Shown: positions 11,161 through 22,215, numbered from the stretch's first letter. The stretch: 64,000 nucleotides of DNA from Paulinella micropora (GCA_019918135.1 WBZZ01002386.1:24477-88476), one strand, 5' to 3'. Made by a program: numbers and translations. Notes: generated by a model not told the origin, from the letters alone.

Positions 11161-11484
11161 CCGGACTCAAACTTATTAAAACGGGAGGAGGTGGGAAAAG
11201 AGGACGGTAGAACGGGTGGAGGAGGGGAAAGGAGGATGGTCAGACCGGGTGGAGGATGGGAAAAGGCGGACGGTAAAACCGGGTGGAGGAGGGGAAAGGT
11301 GGACGGCTAGACTGGGGGCCGGTCCTCAAACAAGGCAAACGAGGAAAACGGGCACGCACACATAGCAGAACGAAAAACGAAGGCTGCGACCACGACGTGC
11401 CAGGACTGGGCTTCCTACAACGAACACGACACTGGAGCAAACGGGTGTGGGTGGGTGGGAATTTTTCGAAGTGGGACAGAGCTC
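11161..11484. repeat. Spacer between A2 and B2 with a ~40-bp minisatellite
   Basis: Between about 11178 and 11310 a G/A-rich unit (gggtggaggaggggaaagg) recurs about four times with intervening ggacggt. In canonical elements A2 and B2 are adjacent, so this array may have grown inside the terminal repeat. Confidence 0.6.
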
Positions 11485-11672
11485 TTTCCCAACTTCGAAA
11501 AACTTAGAAGACAACAACAAACACAGCCGGAACAAACCAAACGCGCCGGCTTCGCCGGCGCGCCGGCCTTACTACTTACCAAAAGAGTAACGGTCAAACG
11601 AAAAAGTAACGGTCTCAAATAAATTTTAACGTCGGTTAACTCCGGCCTCCGGCCGCCGGAGCAAACCATAAT
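11485..11672 (-). repeat. Split direct repeat A2
   Basis: It matches A1 at 18286-18474, including aaaaagtaacggtctc and an inverted, GC-rich cgccggc/gccggcg core that differs in length between copies. It overlaps the B1 boundary by a base or two, as expected for joined repeats. Confidence 0.8.
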
Positions 11673-11930
11673 TAAAATCTACTTTAATCCTTGGTTACTT
11701 TTCCCTTTCTGAGAAACACAGAACAAAGAACAGAGCTTTAATGGAAGCCTAGACGATCTGATCTCGTCGGAATCAAATGGGGAAAAGAATAGAGGTCTAG
11801 GCTCAAGCGCTCTTTCAAGCTCGCTCAACATACGACAAGGCAAGTAGAACACTGCGGCCGGATCCGTCCAAGACTAGACGGTCCGGTCACACTGACAAAG
11901 AGCGAGCGTGAAACTAACTCAGACTAACCA
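11671..11930 (-). repeat. Split direct repeat B1
   Basis: Internal copy of B2, located immediately downstream of the recombinase ORF on the minus strand. Confidence 0.8.
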
Positions 11931-13015
11931 CCCCCACCCGAGCCTGAGCCTAGAGCTTCTCTGACCCCCCGTGGCTTTCTGTTCTATAACTAGTTCTGTC
12001 ATGTTGGCGCCCACGTAGAGCCTGAAACAGTTGGATGACCACCTGCCCGCTCGCATGATTGCAGTGTCGGAGGCACCGCAGGCGAAGAGACGAGCAGCAC
12101 CCCCGCGGCGTAGCGAAATCCCGTTGAAGCGAGCTGCTGTAGGAACACGGGCCTTCTTGAGCAGGAAGCGCATTGTGTCGACGAATGTGGAGCGGCTGAC
12201 TGGGGAGTTGTCAGCGAGGCGGAAGAACGGCTGCAGACCGATTGATGGGAGCTTGAAGCAATCGCGGCTTTTGCAGTACAGTTCCTTCCATTGGTGTGGA
12301 CAAATAAGCGGGTTGTCTTGCTCTCCGAGCCCCACGTCACAGCCTCGCCGGAAGGGATCTTGCTTGGCGCCGTCGAGCCGAACCATAATTAGATCGAGGC
12401 CGTCGCTGTAGACGGTCCTTACAGAAGAGTTAACAAGGAAACGACAGGTGGCAAGAGCCAGAGGCTACTAACTCGCCAACCCGGAACAGACCAAAGAAGC
12501 CCCAGACTGCAACGGTTGCCACAGTTATCCATAAATGGCGTGTAGACTTGGGGATGTCTCTGTTAGAACGTTGTCCGAACACGAAGGACGCCACGGCGAG
12601 GAGCATCCAAAACTCAAGTGTCAGACGGTTGTCTAACTTTGTGCGCTTACTGCGTTTAATACCTTTCCACACCATCTCGACGTAGTGGTTGTCGGTTGGA
12701 TCATCCATTCCCAACCTGAGACAGAAGTCCCGGATGGCATACATATATACTTTGACGGTAGAGACGGCGAAGAAGCGGGACAGCCAAACCAGAAAGAGCA
12801 CGATGAAAACTGGGTCCGGCCTCCACCATTGGGGTATCCAGCGTTCCGTAGCGTAGGACTCCCCAAACTCTTGAAGTTTGTGATGGCAGAACCATACGTC
12901 GCACTAGTACCAGCTGAGAGCGACTGGGCCATTAATTCAACTGCGGAGTCGACAAGCCAGGGGACTTCCGTAGCGGCCGCAGACGCGTTGAAGAAAGCGC
13001 GGACAGGTTCATCTC
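11919..13015 (-). pseudogene. Tyrosine recombinase of the PAT/Ngaro element, frameshifted
   Basis: Reading on the minus strand, an N-terminal SAM-like region (about 13015-12850), a middle part (about 12850-12430) and the catalytic C-terminus (12420-11919) lie in three frames, so at least two indels separate them. The first catalytic Arg is in FRVGELV. The second Arg is in SLRRGGAARL, and the C-terminal GRWSS...LYVG supplies the Tyr nucleophile. The His usually found three residues before the second Arg (HxxR) reads as Ile here. In intact elements this enzyme integrates a circular cDNA without target-site duplication. It lies directly after the RT ORF and before repeat B1. Confidence 0.7.
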
Positions 13016-13057
13016 TCGCCACAAGCTTTGCGCTCGATCTACCTGCGCACGGGCCAA

Positions 13058-16000
13058 TCAATCCACAACCTCGATGCGCTCTCGTTGAACGTGAGAAGCC
13101 GTCAGCGCAATGCCTGCCCGGACTAGCTTTGTGGCCCACACTTCTAAGAGCCTTTGCACGTGCGGCTGAGCAGAGTAACACGAGTTTACAAAGCCCGCCG
13201 CCGCCTTACAATCCGTCACGACGTGGATTTTCCGGAAGCCAAGGACTGCGGCCACTCTCGATGCAGCCAAGAAGGCACAGTAGACCTCACGCTGGGGGGA
13301 AGAGGGCACGTTTTTGTCCGATCTCAGCAGGACCAACTCCTCATCTGTCCAATCTTCAGAGATGTACAGCCCCCTAGATCGATCCGGGGTCGCGATGAGC
13401 GCCCCCTTTCCCCCCACCTGCGTCTCTCCCACTTGTGAGAGGTTCGCATCGGTCCATATAGTGCACTTCCTGCTATCTCCTATCCACACCATCTTTTCTT
13501 TGTCGAAGTGCCCGATTCGCAGGAAGTCTGAAATGGGTAGCCGGAAGTTAGCCTCCACTAGCACATCAAGGGACCACCTTGCCGCTGCCGACGTCCGTGC
13601 ACATACTCGTGCTGTCTTGGCCTCGGCCTTGACATAGCTGTTGTACTGCTGGCAAAGCTGGCCCACGGCAGGACATGCGTGGAACAACATTTGAGCCACG
13701 TAGGACATCAGGCCGAGGAGCCTCTCGAGCGTCTTGAGTTTGAAAAAAGAGCTGGTAGCAAGGCGGTTCAGGCCGGCGATCACGATGTCCCTCTTGTCGT
13801 GCGGTAAATCGACGTACCAGTGTCCCTCCCGGGTGTCCTTGTACCAGCCCAACGCGCGGAAGGACTGGCTCACTTCCTCCTTGTGCCACGGGATGCCGAA
13901 GCGCTTCGATAGAGCCTTGAACTTCTTGAGCAAAGCGAAAGCACGTTCCCAGTTCTTGGCGATGATGTCGGAGTTGTCGACGTAGAGCTTCATGGGGATC
14001 GTCCGGTAAAGGTAGATGACTTCCAAAGCTCGAGAGAACCTATTCCACTGATATGCAGCTGGCACACCGCCGAAACCCGGGTAGTAGTACTCGGTTTTGC
14101 CAGTCTCCGGATTGCTGACTGCCACCACGTGTTGCCAAAATACTGAAGGGTCCAGCGGGGTCTGTCTGTTGGCGTCCTTGATGTCGGCAATGAGCGCGAC
14201 GCACCCTGGTCCCGCCTCAACGATCCTAGCCATTTGTCCGTCGTGCGAATAATACTCCACCCCATCGTCCGTTCGGGAGCATAGCTGATTAAATGAAAGG
14301 TGACGAGGGTACGACAAATCATTGATAAGTCTCTTCTTCCCGTCCTCCGGGTGCCACTTGTCCTTGGGTATAGCATATTGCCGCGAAACAATCGCTTGGT
14401 TCTTCTCATCATCGTTGGGGAATGGTGGTCTAACGAACGGTCCCACCATGTAACCTTTGTTCACGCAGCTCAAGACTTCTTCATAGAGCTTCCGGTTGTC
14501 CTCGGGCGATAATCGGTCAACTATGGAATAGTCGCGGAGGAACTCTCCCGTGCGCCTGTAGAACGTTTGCGTGCCAGTGAGGAAGCCTTTCAACCATGTC
14601 ACCTCGTCAGGCGGCAAGCACTGGTTTGCGTCGCTGAGGATCTCTTCTACGTTGAAAACCGTGGTGTACGGTTTGATCTTTCCCTTGCAGGGCGGCAGTA
14701 CAAGTCTTTCACCCGGCACAAACCTGGGCTCGTTCTCTTCCAACCCAAAGAAGCACACCGAGCGTCCCCTCCCCCTCTCGAAACGAAAGTCAACAAGAGC
14801 TATTCCTCCCCAGGGTCGACCTGGGTCCGAAGTTCTCTCGAACCACACGTGCGTGATCCAAGGCTCAAAGCACTGGGCCTCCACCTTGCCTTCGTATCCC
14901 ACGAGCGCAACCACGTGCGCGGAGCGCAATCTATCGATCAGTGAAGACAGAGATGCATTGGATGAAAAGGGGGAGAAAAACGACCAAAAGGGAAAGTCGT
15001 GCCACCACACACTGCCCCCTTCCACTTTGGACAACAAAGAGGGGAGAGACAGCAATGGCAGACTCCAATTTGGAAAGTTCTGACTAGCTACGGGCAAGCA
15101 TGAGAACGACTTCTCAACTGCGCCGCTAGCTCTGACCTGAGATGGTGTTGAGTGAACCCAAGCACCCATCTCTTCTTCCGCCTCCTGTCTGGCCACTTCC
15201 CAAACCCACCTGGGCAAAGGGACAAAGTCGGCCTGAGACTTGGATGAAGGGTGAAGACTGACGAAAGGAGGGGTAACAGAAAGAGGAGAGGAGAGAGAAG
15301 GAGGAGAGGGAGTAAAAGAAAGAGAAGAGGAAGAAGGAGAGAAAGGTACACCAGCTTGAGTGGCACCGCCATCTCGCTGCTTACTTACGAAGGCAAAGGG
15401 AACAGACGAAGTGGGAGGAGTAGTAGTAGAAGAAGGAGCGGCAACAGTATAAAGTGAAGGCGAAGAAACAACAGTAGAAGACGGAGTAACAGTAGCAACA
15501 GGAGTAACAGTAGAAGAAGGAGTAACAGTAGCAAGAGGGGAAGCATGGAAAGTATAAGAAAGAGCATTAACAACCGATGGTGCGACAATAGGTGAAAAAC
15601 AATTAATAACTGACGGTGCAACAGCAGACGAAGAAGAAGAAGAAGAAGAAGAAGAAGAAGAAGAAGAAGAAGAAGAAGAAAGGGAAGAGGAAGAAGTAGA
15701 AAAGGAGAAAGAGGAAGAAGAAGAAGAAGAAGAAGAAGAAGAGGAAGAGGAAGATAAAGAAGATAAAGAAGAAAAAGAAGAAAAAGAAGAAGAAGAAGAA
15801 GAAGTAGAAGGAGAAGAAGAAGAAGGAGAAGAAGAAGAAGAAGGAGAAGAAGAAGAAGAAGAGGAAGAGGAAGAGTGAGAAGAAGAAGAAGAAGAAGTAG
15901 TAGTAGCAGTAGTAGTAGTAGTAGTAGTAGTAGTAACTGACAAGGCAAAAGGATAAGTCACAGTTGAGACAAAACGAACAGGTGAGAGTAGAAGAGGAGA

Positions 16001-16534
16001 AGAAAGAGTTGAAACAGTAGTAGAAAGAGGGGAAGAGAAAAGGGGAACCCTCCGTACATCGGGGCTGACAAACATGTTAGGTAGGCCACTCTTACTCGGA
16101 GATGACATAGTGGCACTACCTACAGACGACGAAAAGGGAGGGTTGCGAGATGAGGGACGAACAAGGGGGGGGGGGGGAGAACGAGGTGAGGAAAGCAGCA
16201 GACAACCTGGGGGTACAGAATGGCCAAGCAAGTTTGGTTGACCGTCCTTTGGTTGTGAAGAACGACCGCTGGTGGCGGAAAAACCGGAAAAAAGAGAAGT
16301 TCTGGTGCGGGGTGGCACCACCAACAAAAAAGATGTGGAAGCCACCCCAATCACATACTGCGGTGAACGGTGTTTCTTGTTGCGTTGAAGCGTGCTGGAA
16401 GGCGTTTTGTCTTTTTGTTCAACTTCAGCAGGGCATGCGACACCCTCACCAGGGTCCCACACCACTCCCCCACTCCCCACAACCACGGCATTGGAATTTG
16501 ACGAAGTCGAGCACACCCTGAGGGTCGAAGGCAC
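13058..16534 (-). CDS. Reverse transcriptase-RNase H polyprotein of the PAT/Ngaro element
   Basis: Open over 1158 codons, but the first triplet at 16534 is GTG, so the true start is unclear; translation may depend on frameshifting from the upstream ORF. The N-terminal 400 residues are Ser/Thr-rich low complexity, encoded by agaaga-type repeats at 15600-15950. The RT core follows: a DIKDANRQ motif for the first catalytic Asp and LYVDNSD for the YxDD box, here with Asn at the second position (YVDN). RNase H is suggested by WTDANLS, a downstream Glu in EVYCAF and VTDCKAA. The changed YxDD box and the loss of frame at the end suggest an inactive enzyme. RT of this class copies the element RNA before recombinase-driven insertion. 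Confidence 0.8.
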   Translation of the reverse strand: MPSTLRVCSTSSNSNAVVVGSGGVVWDPGEGVACPAEVEQKDKTPSSTLQRNKKHRSPQYVIGVASTSFLLVVPPRTRTSLFSGFSATSGRSSQPKDGQPNLLGHSVPPGCLLLSSPRSPPPPLVRPSSRNPPFSSSVGSATMSSPSKSGLPNMFVSPDVRRVPLFSSPLSTTVSTLSSPLLLSPVRFVSTVTYPFALSVTTTTTTTTTATTTSSSSSSHSSSSSSSSSSPSSSSSPSSSSPSTSSSSSSFSSFSSLSSLSSSSSSSSSSSSSSSFSFSTSSSSLSSSSSSSSSSSSSSSSSSAVAPSVINCFSPIVAPSVVNALSYTFHASPLATVTPSSTVTPVATVTPSSTVVSSPSLYTVAAPSSTTTPPTSSVPFAFVSKQRDGGATQAGVPFSPSSSSLSFTPSPPSLSSPLSVTPPFVSLHPSSKSQADFVPLPRWVWEVARQEAEEEMGAWVHSTPSQVRASGAVEKSFSCLPVASQNFPNWSLPLLSLPSLLSKVEGGSVWWHDFPFWSFFSPFSSNASLSSLIDRLRSAHVVALVGYEGKVEAQCFEPWITHVWFERTSDPGRPWGGIALVDFRFERGRGRSVCFFGLEENEPRFVPGERLVLPPCKGKIKPYTTVFNVEEILSDANQCLPPDEVTWLKGFLTGTQTFYRRTGEFLRDYSIVDRLSPEDNRKLYEEVLSCVNKGYMVGPFVRPPFPNDDEKNQAIVSRQYAIPKDKWHPEDGKKRLINDLSYPRHLSFNQLCSRTDDGVEYYSHDGQMARIVEAGPGCVALIADIKDANRQTPLDPSVFWQHVVAVSNPETGKTEYYYPGFGGVPAAYQWNRFSRALEVIYLYRTIPMKLYVDNSDIIAKNWERAFALLKKFKALSKRFGIPWHKEEVSQSFRALGWYKDTREGHWYVDLPHDKRDIVIAGLNRLATSSFFKLKTLERLLGLMSYVAQMLFHACPAVGQLCQQYNSYVKAEAKTARVCARTSAAARWSLDVLVEANFRLPISDFLRIGHFDKEKMVWIGDSRKCTIWTDANLSQVGETQVGGKGALIATPDRSRGLYISEDWTDEELVLLRSDKNVPSSPQREVYCAFLAASRVAAVLGFRKIHVVTDCKAAAGFVNSCYSAQPHVQRLLEVWATKLVRAGIALTASHVQRERIEVVD

Positions 16535-16567
16535 TTCCGACCCAAAGCATTTACCATCAGGGCCTCT

Positions 16568-17130
16568 TCATCCTTGCTTAGGCTTCTTGAAGTCCCACTT
16601 GGTACTAGTAGAATTGGGGCAGGTGTCTTTACAGTGGTCCTTCTTGCCTGGGCAGGCTGGGCACGAATGACGAAACCGACAATTTTCGCCATAGCTGCAT
16701 ACATCGCCCTCTGCCCAAGCCAAACACGCCTTGTTGATCAGTTTCCCTCGACGACCACCAGGTGTCGACTGACTAGTACTGTTGTTGTTACCATGGGAGG
16801 ACGACCACGATAGGTTTCCCCCCCGGCCTGACACATCAACATAGGCGGCAGAAAGTGGTACGAGATGTACGTGGCAGAGTTCAGAAAACAAAGTGCCTTT
16901 GTGCCACTCTCCCAACTTAGACAAGCTCCTCACAGCCCAGTCCCATGCAGCAACAGAAGCGATAGTATTCCTCAACAGTAGTTCTACAAACCTGTAATGC
17001 TCCCACATATCTGCTGCATGCGACGTCCAACACACAGAGTACAAACCAATCATGATGCTGATTAGGTTGAGCAAACCCCCAGCAGTGGCCTTAGCCTTGC
17101 CACTCGTTTTGTCTTCTCCATAGAAAACCC
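16568..17130 (-). CDS. Gag-like ORF with Cys/His zinc-binding cluster
   Basis: About 180 codons on the minus strand, overlapping the RT ORF start region in another frame. The C-terminal half has two Cys/His clusters, CSYGENCRFRHSC and CPGKKDHCKDTC, typical of the RNA-binding region of DIRS-order gag proteins. No ATG precedes the frame after the gag stop at 17150, so it may be a C-terminal gag segment separated by a frameshift. A basic Lys-rich tail ends the ORF. Confidence 0.6.
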
Positions 17131-17149
17131 GGTTTGTCCCTCCTTCTAA

Positions 17150-18259
17150 TTATTCACTCGTATGTATTGGTTCAATACCTTTCTTGAACTTCTTCAATAC
17201 TTCATGTTTTACACTTTCTGTTCCTCGTCTTCCTTGAAACTCACGAAATAACTTTGCTCTGTCTTCTCCAGAGCTTGTATTTTCCAATCCAATGGCAGCT
17301 AGCAATGCCTTGCAAGACAAACCTTTGTTTGTTGCAGTGTCCTCCAAGCGTTGGCGTAGGATGGCGTTGGCCTCTTGCACTTGCTTGGCAAGTTCATTGT
17401 TAACGTTGAACGTCACAGATTTTCCTTCCGCGCCAATCTTGCGACCGTCAGCCAGAAGAAGCTGGAGTTTTTTCTGTTCTGCAAGAGCTGCTTCCAGTTC
17501 GGTGTCTATCTCTTCTTTCTTGCCTTTCTTTACGTCGTGTTTCAACTTTCTTCGTTTGTTGGATGCTGCGCGATCTCCTTCTTCCTCCTCTTCTCTTTCG
17601 CTCTCTTCCAAGTCACTGTCGTCGTCGGGGATTAAGTCGGTTTCGTTTCGTACAACGTCTTCCCACTTAATGTCCCCGTCAACGATCTGCTGTGCCATGC
17701 CTTTCGCCAACAACTTCTTGTTGAGACCCTTCTTGACCTCGACCGTCTCACAGAAATGGACGTCCGCCAACTTACGGAGCGAGTTATAGGGGTACAAGTT
17801 GCTGAGGTGGGCAGCGATGGCCGTAATTCTCCCCTTGTTCTTTCCGTCTTTGGCGATACTTTTGATGTCGTTGGCAGACTTGAGGAAGGATTCCTTAGTT
17901 ACGTTCTTTGCCAGGGGAATCTTCGTAAACGCTTCAAGGTCACCATCCTCGGCAACTGGCCGTTCGTCGGTCACGGAGTCCCAAACGACTTTGCCGGTCA
18001 GGTCAATAAATTTGAACAACTTTTCCGGAATCTCCCAGCGTAAGAAACCTTTCGGGATCTTTACATCCCAACTTTCTTCCAGGTTTCTGATTGTTACGAC
18101 GCCAACTTTTCCCTTGAGGTTCTTGAGCTTGCCGGTGACGCGAATCGTTTCGGCGTTTTTCCCAAACCTCGTGAATAAAGATTCAGAATCAATCTCCATG
18201 GCCGCAATGAACGATACGCAGCATCCAGTCTTCAATTCCTTCTTTCCGTCGGAAGCCAT
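17150..18259 (-). CDS. Gag-like protein of the PAT/Ngaro element
   Basis: 369 codons from an ATG at 18259. An earlier in-frame start at 18325 lies inside repeat A1 and is less likely. The middle holds an acidic stretch (DDDSDLEESERE) followed by a basic NKRRKLKHDVKKGKK segment, then a likely coiled coil (residues about 250-310). No domain beyond gag-like composition is recognised. Position between the A1 repeat and the zinc-knuckle ORF gives the assignment. Confidence 0.65.
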   Translation of the reverse strand: MASDGKKELKTGCCVSFIAAMEIDSESLFTRFGKNAETIRVTGKLKNLKGKVGVVTIRNLEESWDVKIPKGFLRWEIPEKLFKFIDLTGKVVWDSVTDERPVAEDGDLEAFTKIPLAKNVTKESFLKSANDIKSIAKDGKNKGRITAIAAHLSNLYPYNSLRKLADVHFCETVEVKKGLNKKLLAKGMAQQIVDGDIKWEDVVRNETDLIPDDDSDLEESEREEEEEGDRAASNKRRKLKHDVKKGKKEEIDTELEAALAEQKKLQLLLADGRKIGAEGKSVTFNVNNELAKQVQEANAILRQRLEDTATNKGLSCKALLAAIGLENTSSGEDRAKLFREFQGRRGTESVKHEVLKKFKKGIEPIHTSE

Positions 18260-18285
18260 GATCGAACGCTCTGCTCTTTCCCCTT

Positions 18286-18474
18286 CGAAAAACTTAGAAG
18301 ACAACAACAAGCACAGCCGGAACAAACCAAACGCGCCGGCGAAGGCTGGCCTTACTACTGACCAAAAGGGTAACGGTCAAACGAAAAAGTAACGGTCTCG
18401 AATAAATTTTAACGTCGGTTAACTCCGGCCGGAGGCCTCCGGCCGGAGGCCTCCGGCCGGAGCAAAGCATAATT
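18286..18474 (-). repeat. Split direct repeat A1
   Basis: It matches A2 at 11485-11672 in direct orientation. It contains a longer palindromic run of ggcctccggccggag units than A2. It is the 5' end of the element on the minus strand, so its high-coordinate edge should be the insertion boundary. Confidence 0.8.
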
Positions 18475-18479
18475 AGAAA

Positions 18480-19200
18480 TTTTGGAATTCAAAAAATTCC
18501 AACAAAAGTGATTGAAATAATCAAAATCTACCCTAATCTTTTATTTTTTCAATAAAATCAAAGTATATCTGTCTGCTTCAAGTCTTTTCATCATTCTACT
18601 AGTGAATGTAATAATATACTTGAAAAAACAGGTAACCGTTACACAACCTTCAAATTTTGAATTTTTTAAAGATAGAAATCGAAAACAATCATTATAATGT
18701 ATAAATAAAGAATATATGTATGATTTGGTGTGAAAAACCAAGCAAGAACTAGTCAGGAGAGTGGGAGACATAAACGGGAGATAGAAATCTGTGACCGACC
18801 GTTTAACAGCTAGAAAATTCAAAAATTCAAGAAAATTTCAGCAAAAGTGATCGAAATAATCAAAATCTACCCTAATCTTTTATCTTTTCAATAAAATCAA
18901 AGTATATCTGTCTGCTTCAAGTCTTTTCATCCTTCTACTCGTGACAGTAATAATATACTTGAAAAAAACAGTTAACAGTTACCCAACATTCAAATTTTGA
19001 ATTTCTTTAGATAGAAATCGAAAAATTATTATAATGTATAAAATAAAGAATATATGTATGATGTGGTGTGAACAACCAAACAAGAACTAGTCAGGAGAGT
19101 GGGGGAGATAAACGGGAGATAGAAATCTGTGACCGACCGTTTAACAGCTAGAAAATTCAAAACTTCAAAAATTTCAACAAAATTTATTGATTATGTTTCA
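18480..19200. repeat. AT-rich satellite, ~335-bp tandem units
   Basis: The phrases gaaataatcaaaatctaccc (18513 and 18853), atatctgtctgcttcaagtc and gaccgaccgtttaacagcta recur at about 335-340 bp. Two units and part of a third are present. Related diverged sequence lies at 10500-10870 on the other side of the retrotransposon. Confidence 0.8.
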
Positions 19201-19265
19201 AGACACCCTAATATTTAATTTCTTTAATAAAGCAAAGGTTTTAATATTCATAAAAATCCAAACTT

Positions 19266-20823
19266 GTGTCGAAATTTGCTGTTTATCCTGTCATCAAGAA
19301 ACATCTAGACTTAGGTGCTATTCGTGTCGTCCCTCTCTCTTCTGTCCCCAAGGGGACTAAGCTCATCTCAGTACGGTTTGCAGAATTTGACATTCAAGAG
19401 GATGGGAAGGGTGTGGACGCTAGGTCGAGGATTGCAGTCAAAGGATTCATGCAGAAGAAGGGTGTCGATGTAGGAGAGACGTACATACCTACCCCGGATC
19501 CCTCTACCCTCCTTACCTTCTTTGCTCTTGCTACGCTAGAGGAACTAGAGTGTGTACTTCGCTGATGACTGCTCAGCCTTCCTTAAGGCACGTCAGACTC
19601 GTCTAGTCTACCTTCGACCGCCTCCGGAATATGCACCCCCGGCTTTCTGTGGCTTGCTCTGGGTGGTGTGAATGGCCTACGGGACTCTGGCTTCAACTAC
19701 TGGGACCAGAGGGTCCAACCCTTCTATAAGAGCTTGGCAATTGAGCCGAATACGATGGCTGTCTATTTTCGTGCATCGAACCTCGTACCGGCAAAACACG
19801 CATAGCACTGTCACAAGTGGACGATGTGGCCTTTGCACCGGTAGATGAGGAGGATAGATTAATGTTCGAGGCAGCTTTGCAGAAGCAATGGGGGAAAATC
19901 AAGCTGAAGGGAAAGAATCAAAAGTTCGATGGAGTGGAAGTCAGACAATTGCGAGATGAGGAGGGGCGGTCCCATACCAGACTGACATAGAAGGAGTACA
20001 TCGAGTCGTTGGAGAAAGACTTTGCAAGGCAAGACGGACAGCCATGGAGACCAGCAGTGCTATGGTTACCAACAACCGAGTATCCGACCAAACCCTCTGA
20101 GTTAGAACGCCATTCCCCTCCAATGTTGGTAGGAAAACTGGTTGGTGCAGAATAATGGCGCCATATTCGGTAGGTGCACTATCCAGGCTGGGTGAGAACC
20201 AAAACGATGCAAGTAAATTTAACTACCATTCAGCTGAGCAGTTGCTGAGGTGGTTGATTGGGCAGAAAGACAAAGTTGTCCACTTTGTATCGACGGGCAA
20301 TAGGCGGCTGCTTGGCTTCTCTGACGCGGCGCATGAATCGGAAGTTGATAAGAAGTCGAGGTCGGGGGGGATGGAGATATTGGCGAATGGCCCAATCTGT
20401 TCAACCTCGACCAAGCAGAAATTGAAGGTAGCTATCTCCACGAACGAGAGTGAGACCTATGCATTCTCAAATGAGATCCGTCGATCGTTGAGGCTGTTCA
20501 ACTTGCTCAAGGCAATGCCAGTGTCTGACCGTAACACAACCCTTGCCAACCTCACCAGCAAACCACCACTACTATGTATGGACAACAAGGCATCCTATGA
20601 AGGTGGATTGAGAAATATCTTTACCAAACGTCAACGCCATATTTATTATTGACATTAGGTATGCCCATATCAACCATGAAATCCAATCAGGCGATATCGA
20701 AGCGGTCCAGGTGCCCTCTGGAGACAATTTAGCGGATCCGAACACAAAGCCCATGGGACGGATCTCATTCACCAAGCACCAGGAGACCCCTGAAGATGGC
20801 ACGTTTTTCAAGCCGTACAACTA
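19266..20823 (+). pseudogene. Ty1/copia-type polyprotein remnant (RT and RNase H)
   Basis: Copia RT sequence starts near 19266, with ARSRIAVKGFMQKKGVDVGE corresponding to the conserved RT entry motif. It then passes through several frames and stops: a TGA at 19563, an in-frame TAG near 19987, and others. From 20155 to 20652 comes copia RNase H, with GFSDAAHESEVDKKSRSGG and the downstream AISTNESETYA box. The extreme C-terminus (DNLADPNTKPMGR) follows after another frame change and ends at the TAA at 20821-20823. No LTRs were recognised. The element is 5' truncated here and inactive. Confidence 0.8.
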
Positions 20824-21183
20824 ATAAAGTATTTCAGTTCTGGGAAATTCTCCAACTAAGGAAGTGACTGAGGTCGTAACTAGACTTCAAGTTCCGGAAC
20901 CTATTCTTATTAATCAGTGATTGCCAGAGTGTAAAAATGTTTTTGGAGTCAAAAACAACCGTTTCTTCCTGACATAAATTGTGCCTTTCTGAGATGTCAG
21001 CCACAGACAAAAAGGCATTTCTTCTGGAACAACAAAAGACAACAACAACAACATTTTAGGGCCTGTCCAGAGACCCCTGTGAACTTCACGGGGAGTGGCA
21101 ACGTGTTCTCAGACTAGAAAGTAAGAAATGGCCCCAGCGCATAATACATAAAAAACGTTATGAAAAGCCACTGCCCGTGAAAT
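20824..21183. other. Intergenic DNA between two retroelement remnants
   Basis: No gene is supported. An aacaacaaca run occurs at about 21020. The 3' LTR of either flanking remnant could lie here, but I see no pair of matching ends. Confidence 0.4.
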
Positions 21184-22215
21184 TCATAGGTGGGTTTGGA
21201 AACAAATTACTGCAGGAACTTTTTCGGACTCCGGGGCTGTCAGGATCATCTTGGGGTCCCAATCCGTCAAAATGCGCGGGTTGGCTTTGAGGATGAGGTA
21301 CTTCAGCTCTTCTAACGGGCGAGTCGGCGGGATACCTCTTTTCTTTCGTTCTTCCTGCATGGTCTCTATGTGTTGTATCTCCGTAGGGGAGACACATCGC
21401 CGGGCTACCTCATACTTATGGGCTTCCTCGGCCACTAGGCCTTCGTTCTTCAGCTGCCTAAAAAGCTTCTGCAAGCGTGTGATAAAGGTAGCCAGATCTT
21501 CCTTCGCTCGTCGCTTCATGTCGTTCCTGTAGCTTGGGCCAAAAGATTAGGTGACATCGTAAATTATGTCTACTTTCCATCGTGAGTCTACACGATAATC
21601 TAACCAAACCCATGGCAAAAGTTGCAGGGACTTCACGTAGGAGTCCTTAAAAGAGATCCTTGCTGACCGCGCATTCAGGAAGATTTCGGCCTCTGACTGG
21701 GTCATTGAAAGAGTAAGATTGGAGAGGAAGAAACGCAGCGTGTATCCTAGTGATACCTGGTCGAATTTCAGCTTCCTAATCTCTCTCAACCGGCGTTGGT
21801 ACTGCTCCGTGGCGGACTCCGTGGGTGCGGCCATCATAAGGACGGTGCTGCCCCCGAAAGATACACCGCTGCGGGTTCGTGACAGCAGGGCATCCCGGGA
21901 GCTACTCTCAGAAGTCGGCTCTCGACTAGTGGAGGCTGTGTCGGTCGCCGTATTGCAGCCGGAGGGAATCGTTACCCCTGCTTCGGCCACTGTGGCTTCG
22001 GGTTCGGGTATCATGCTACCAGACTTGCCATCGGTGGCTGTGGGCGCAGTGACAGTGTCGTTATCTTCTCTGTCCCCGCCGCTAGCCGGCGGGGTCTTCT
22101 GCCTATCTATGGCGAAAGTTACACCGCGTTGTGGGGCAGTACGGGCAGATGACTGCTCGTCTCGGCGTGATTCGAGGGGGCTCGTAGGTGCGGCCGAGTC
22201 TTCCACTCGCTGGGG
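21184..22215 (-). pseudogene. Gag-like remnant of an LTR retrotransposon
   Basis: One minus-strand frame is open from the GC-rich junction down to a TAA at 21547 and then continues open to 21184. A helical segment with LATFITRLQKLFRQLKNE resembles the retrotransposon gag helical domain. The N-terminal part is Ser/Thr/Pro-rich. The upstream end has a pyrimidine tract and CAG at about 22210 that looks like a splice acceptor but is unproven. The remnant stops at the GC-rich block, so either its 5' end was lost or the viral block was joined to it there. Confidence 0.5.

Larger units (their letters stand above)
10904..18474 (-). mobile_element. PAT/Ngaro-type tyrosine-recombinase retrotransposon
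   Basis: On the minus strand the order is A1 (18474-18286), gag, zinc-knuckle ORF, RT-RNase H, tyrosine recombinase, B1 (11930-11671), A2 (11672-11485), a 324-bp spacer, B2 (11160-10904). A1 and A2 match in direct orientation (aacttagaagacaacaacaa, aaattttaacgtcggttaac). B1 and B2 match over about 260 bp (gcctagacgatctgatctcg, gcggccggatccgtccaaga). This A1-ORFs-B1-A2-B2 layout is the split-direct-repeat signature of PAT and Ngaro elements in the DIRS order, which integrate with a tyrosine recombinase instead of a DDE integrase. The recombinase ORF is frameshifted, so this copy is probably dead. Confidence 0.85.

Noticed and set aside
15385-15948. Poly-leucine frame
   Set aside because: An alternative frame of the agaaga-type repeat that encodes the Ser-rich part of the RT polyprotein.
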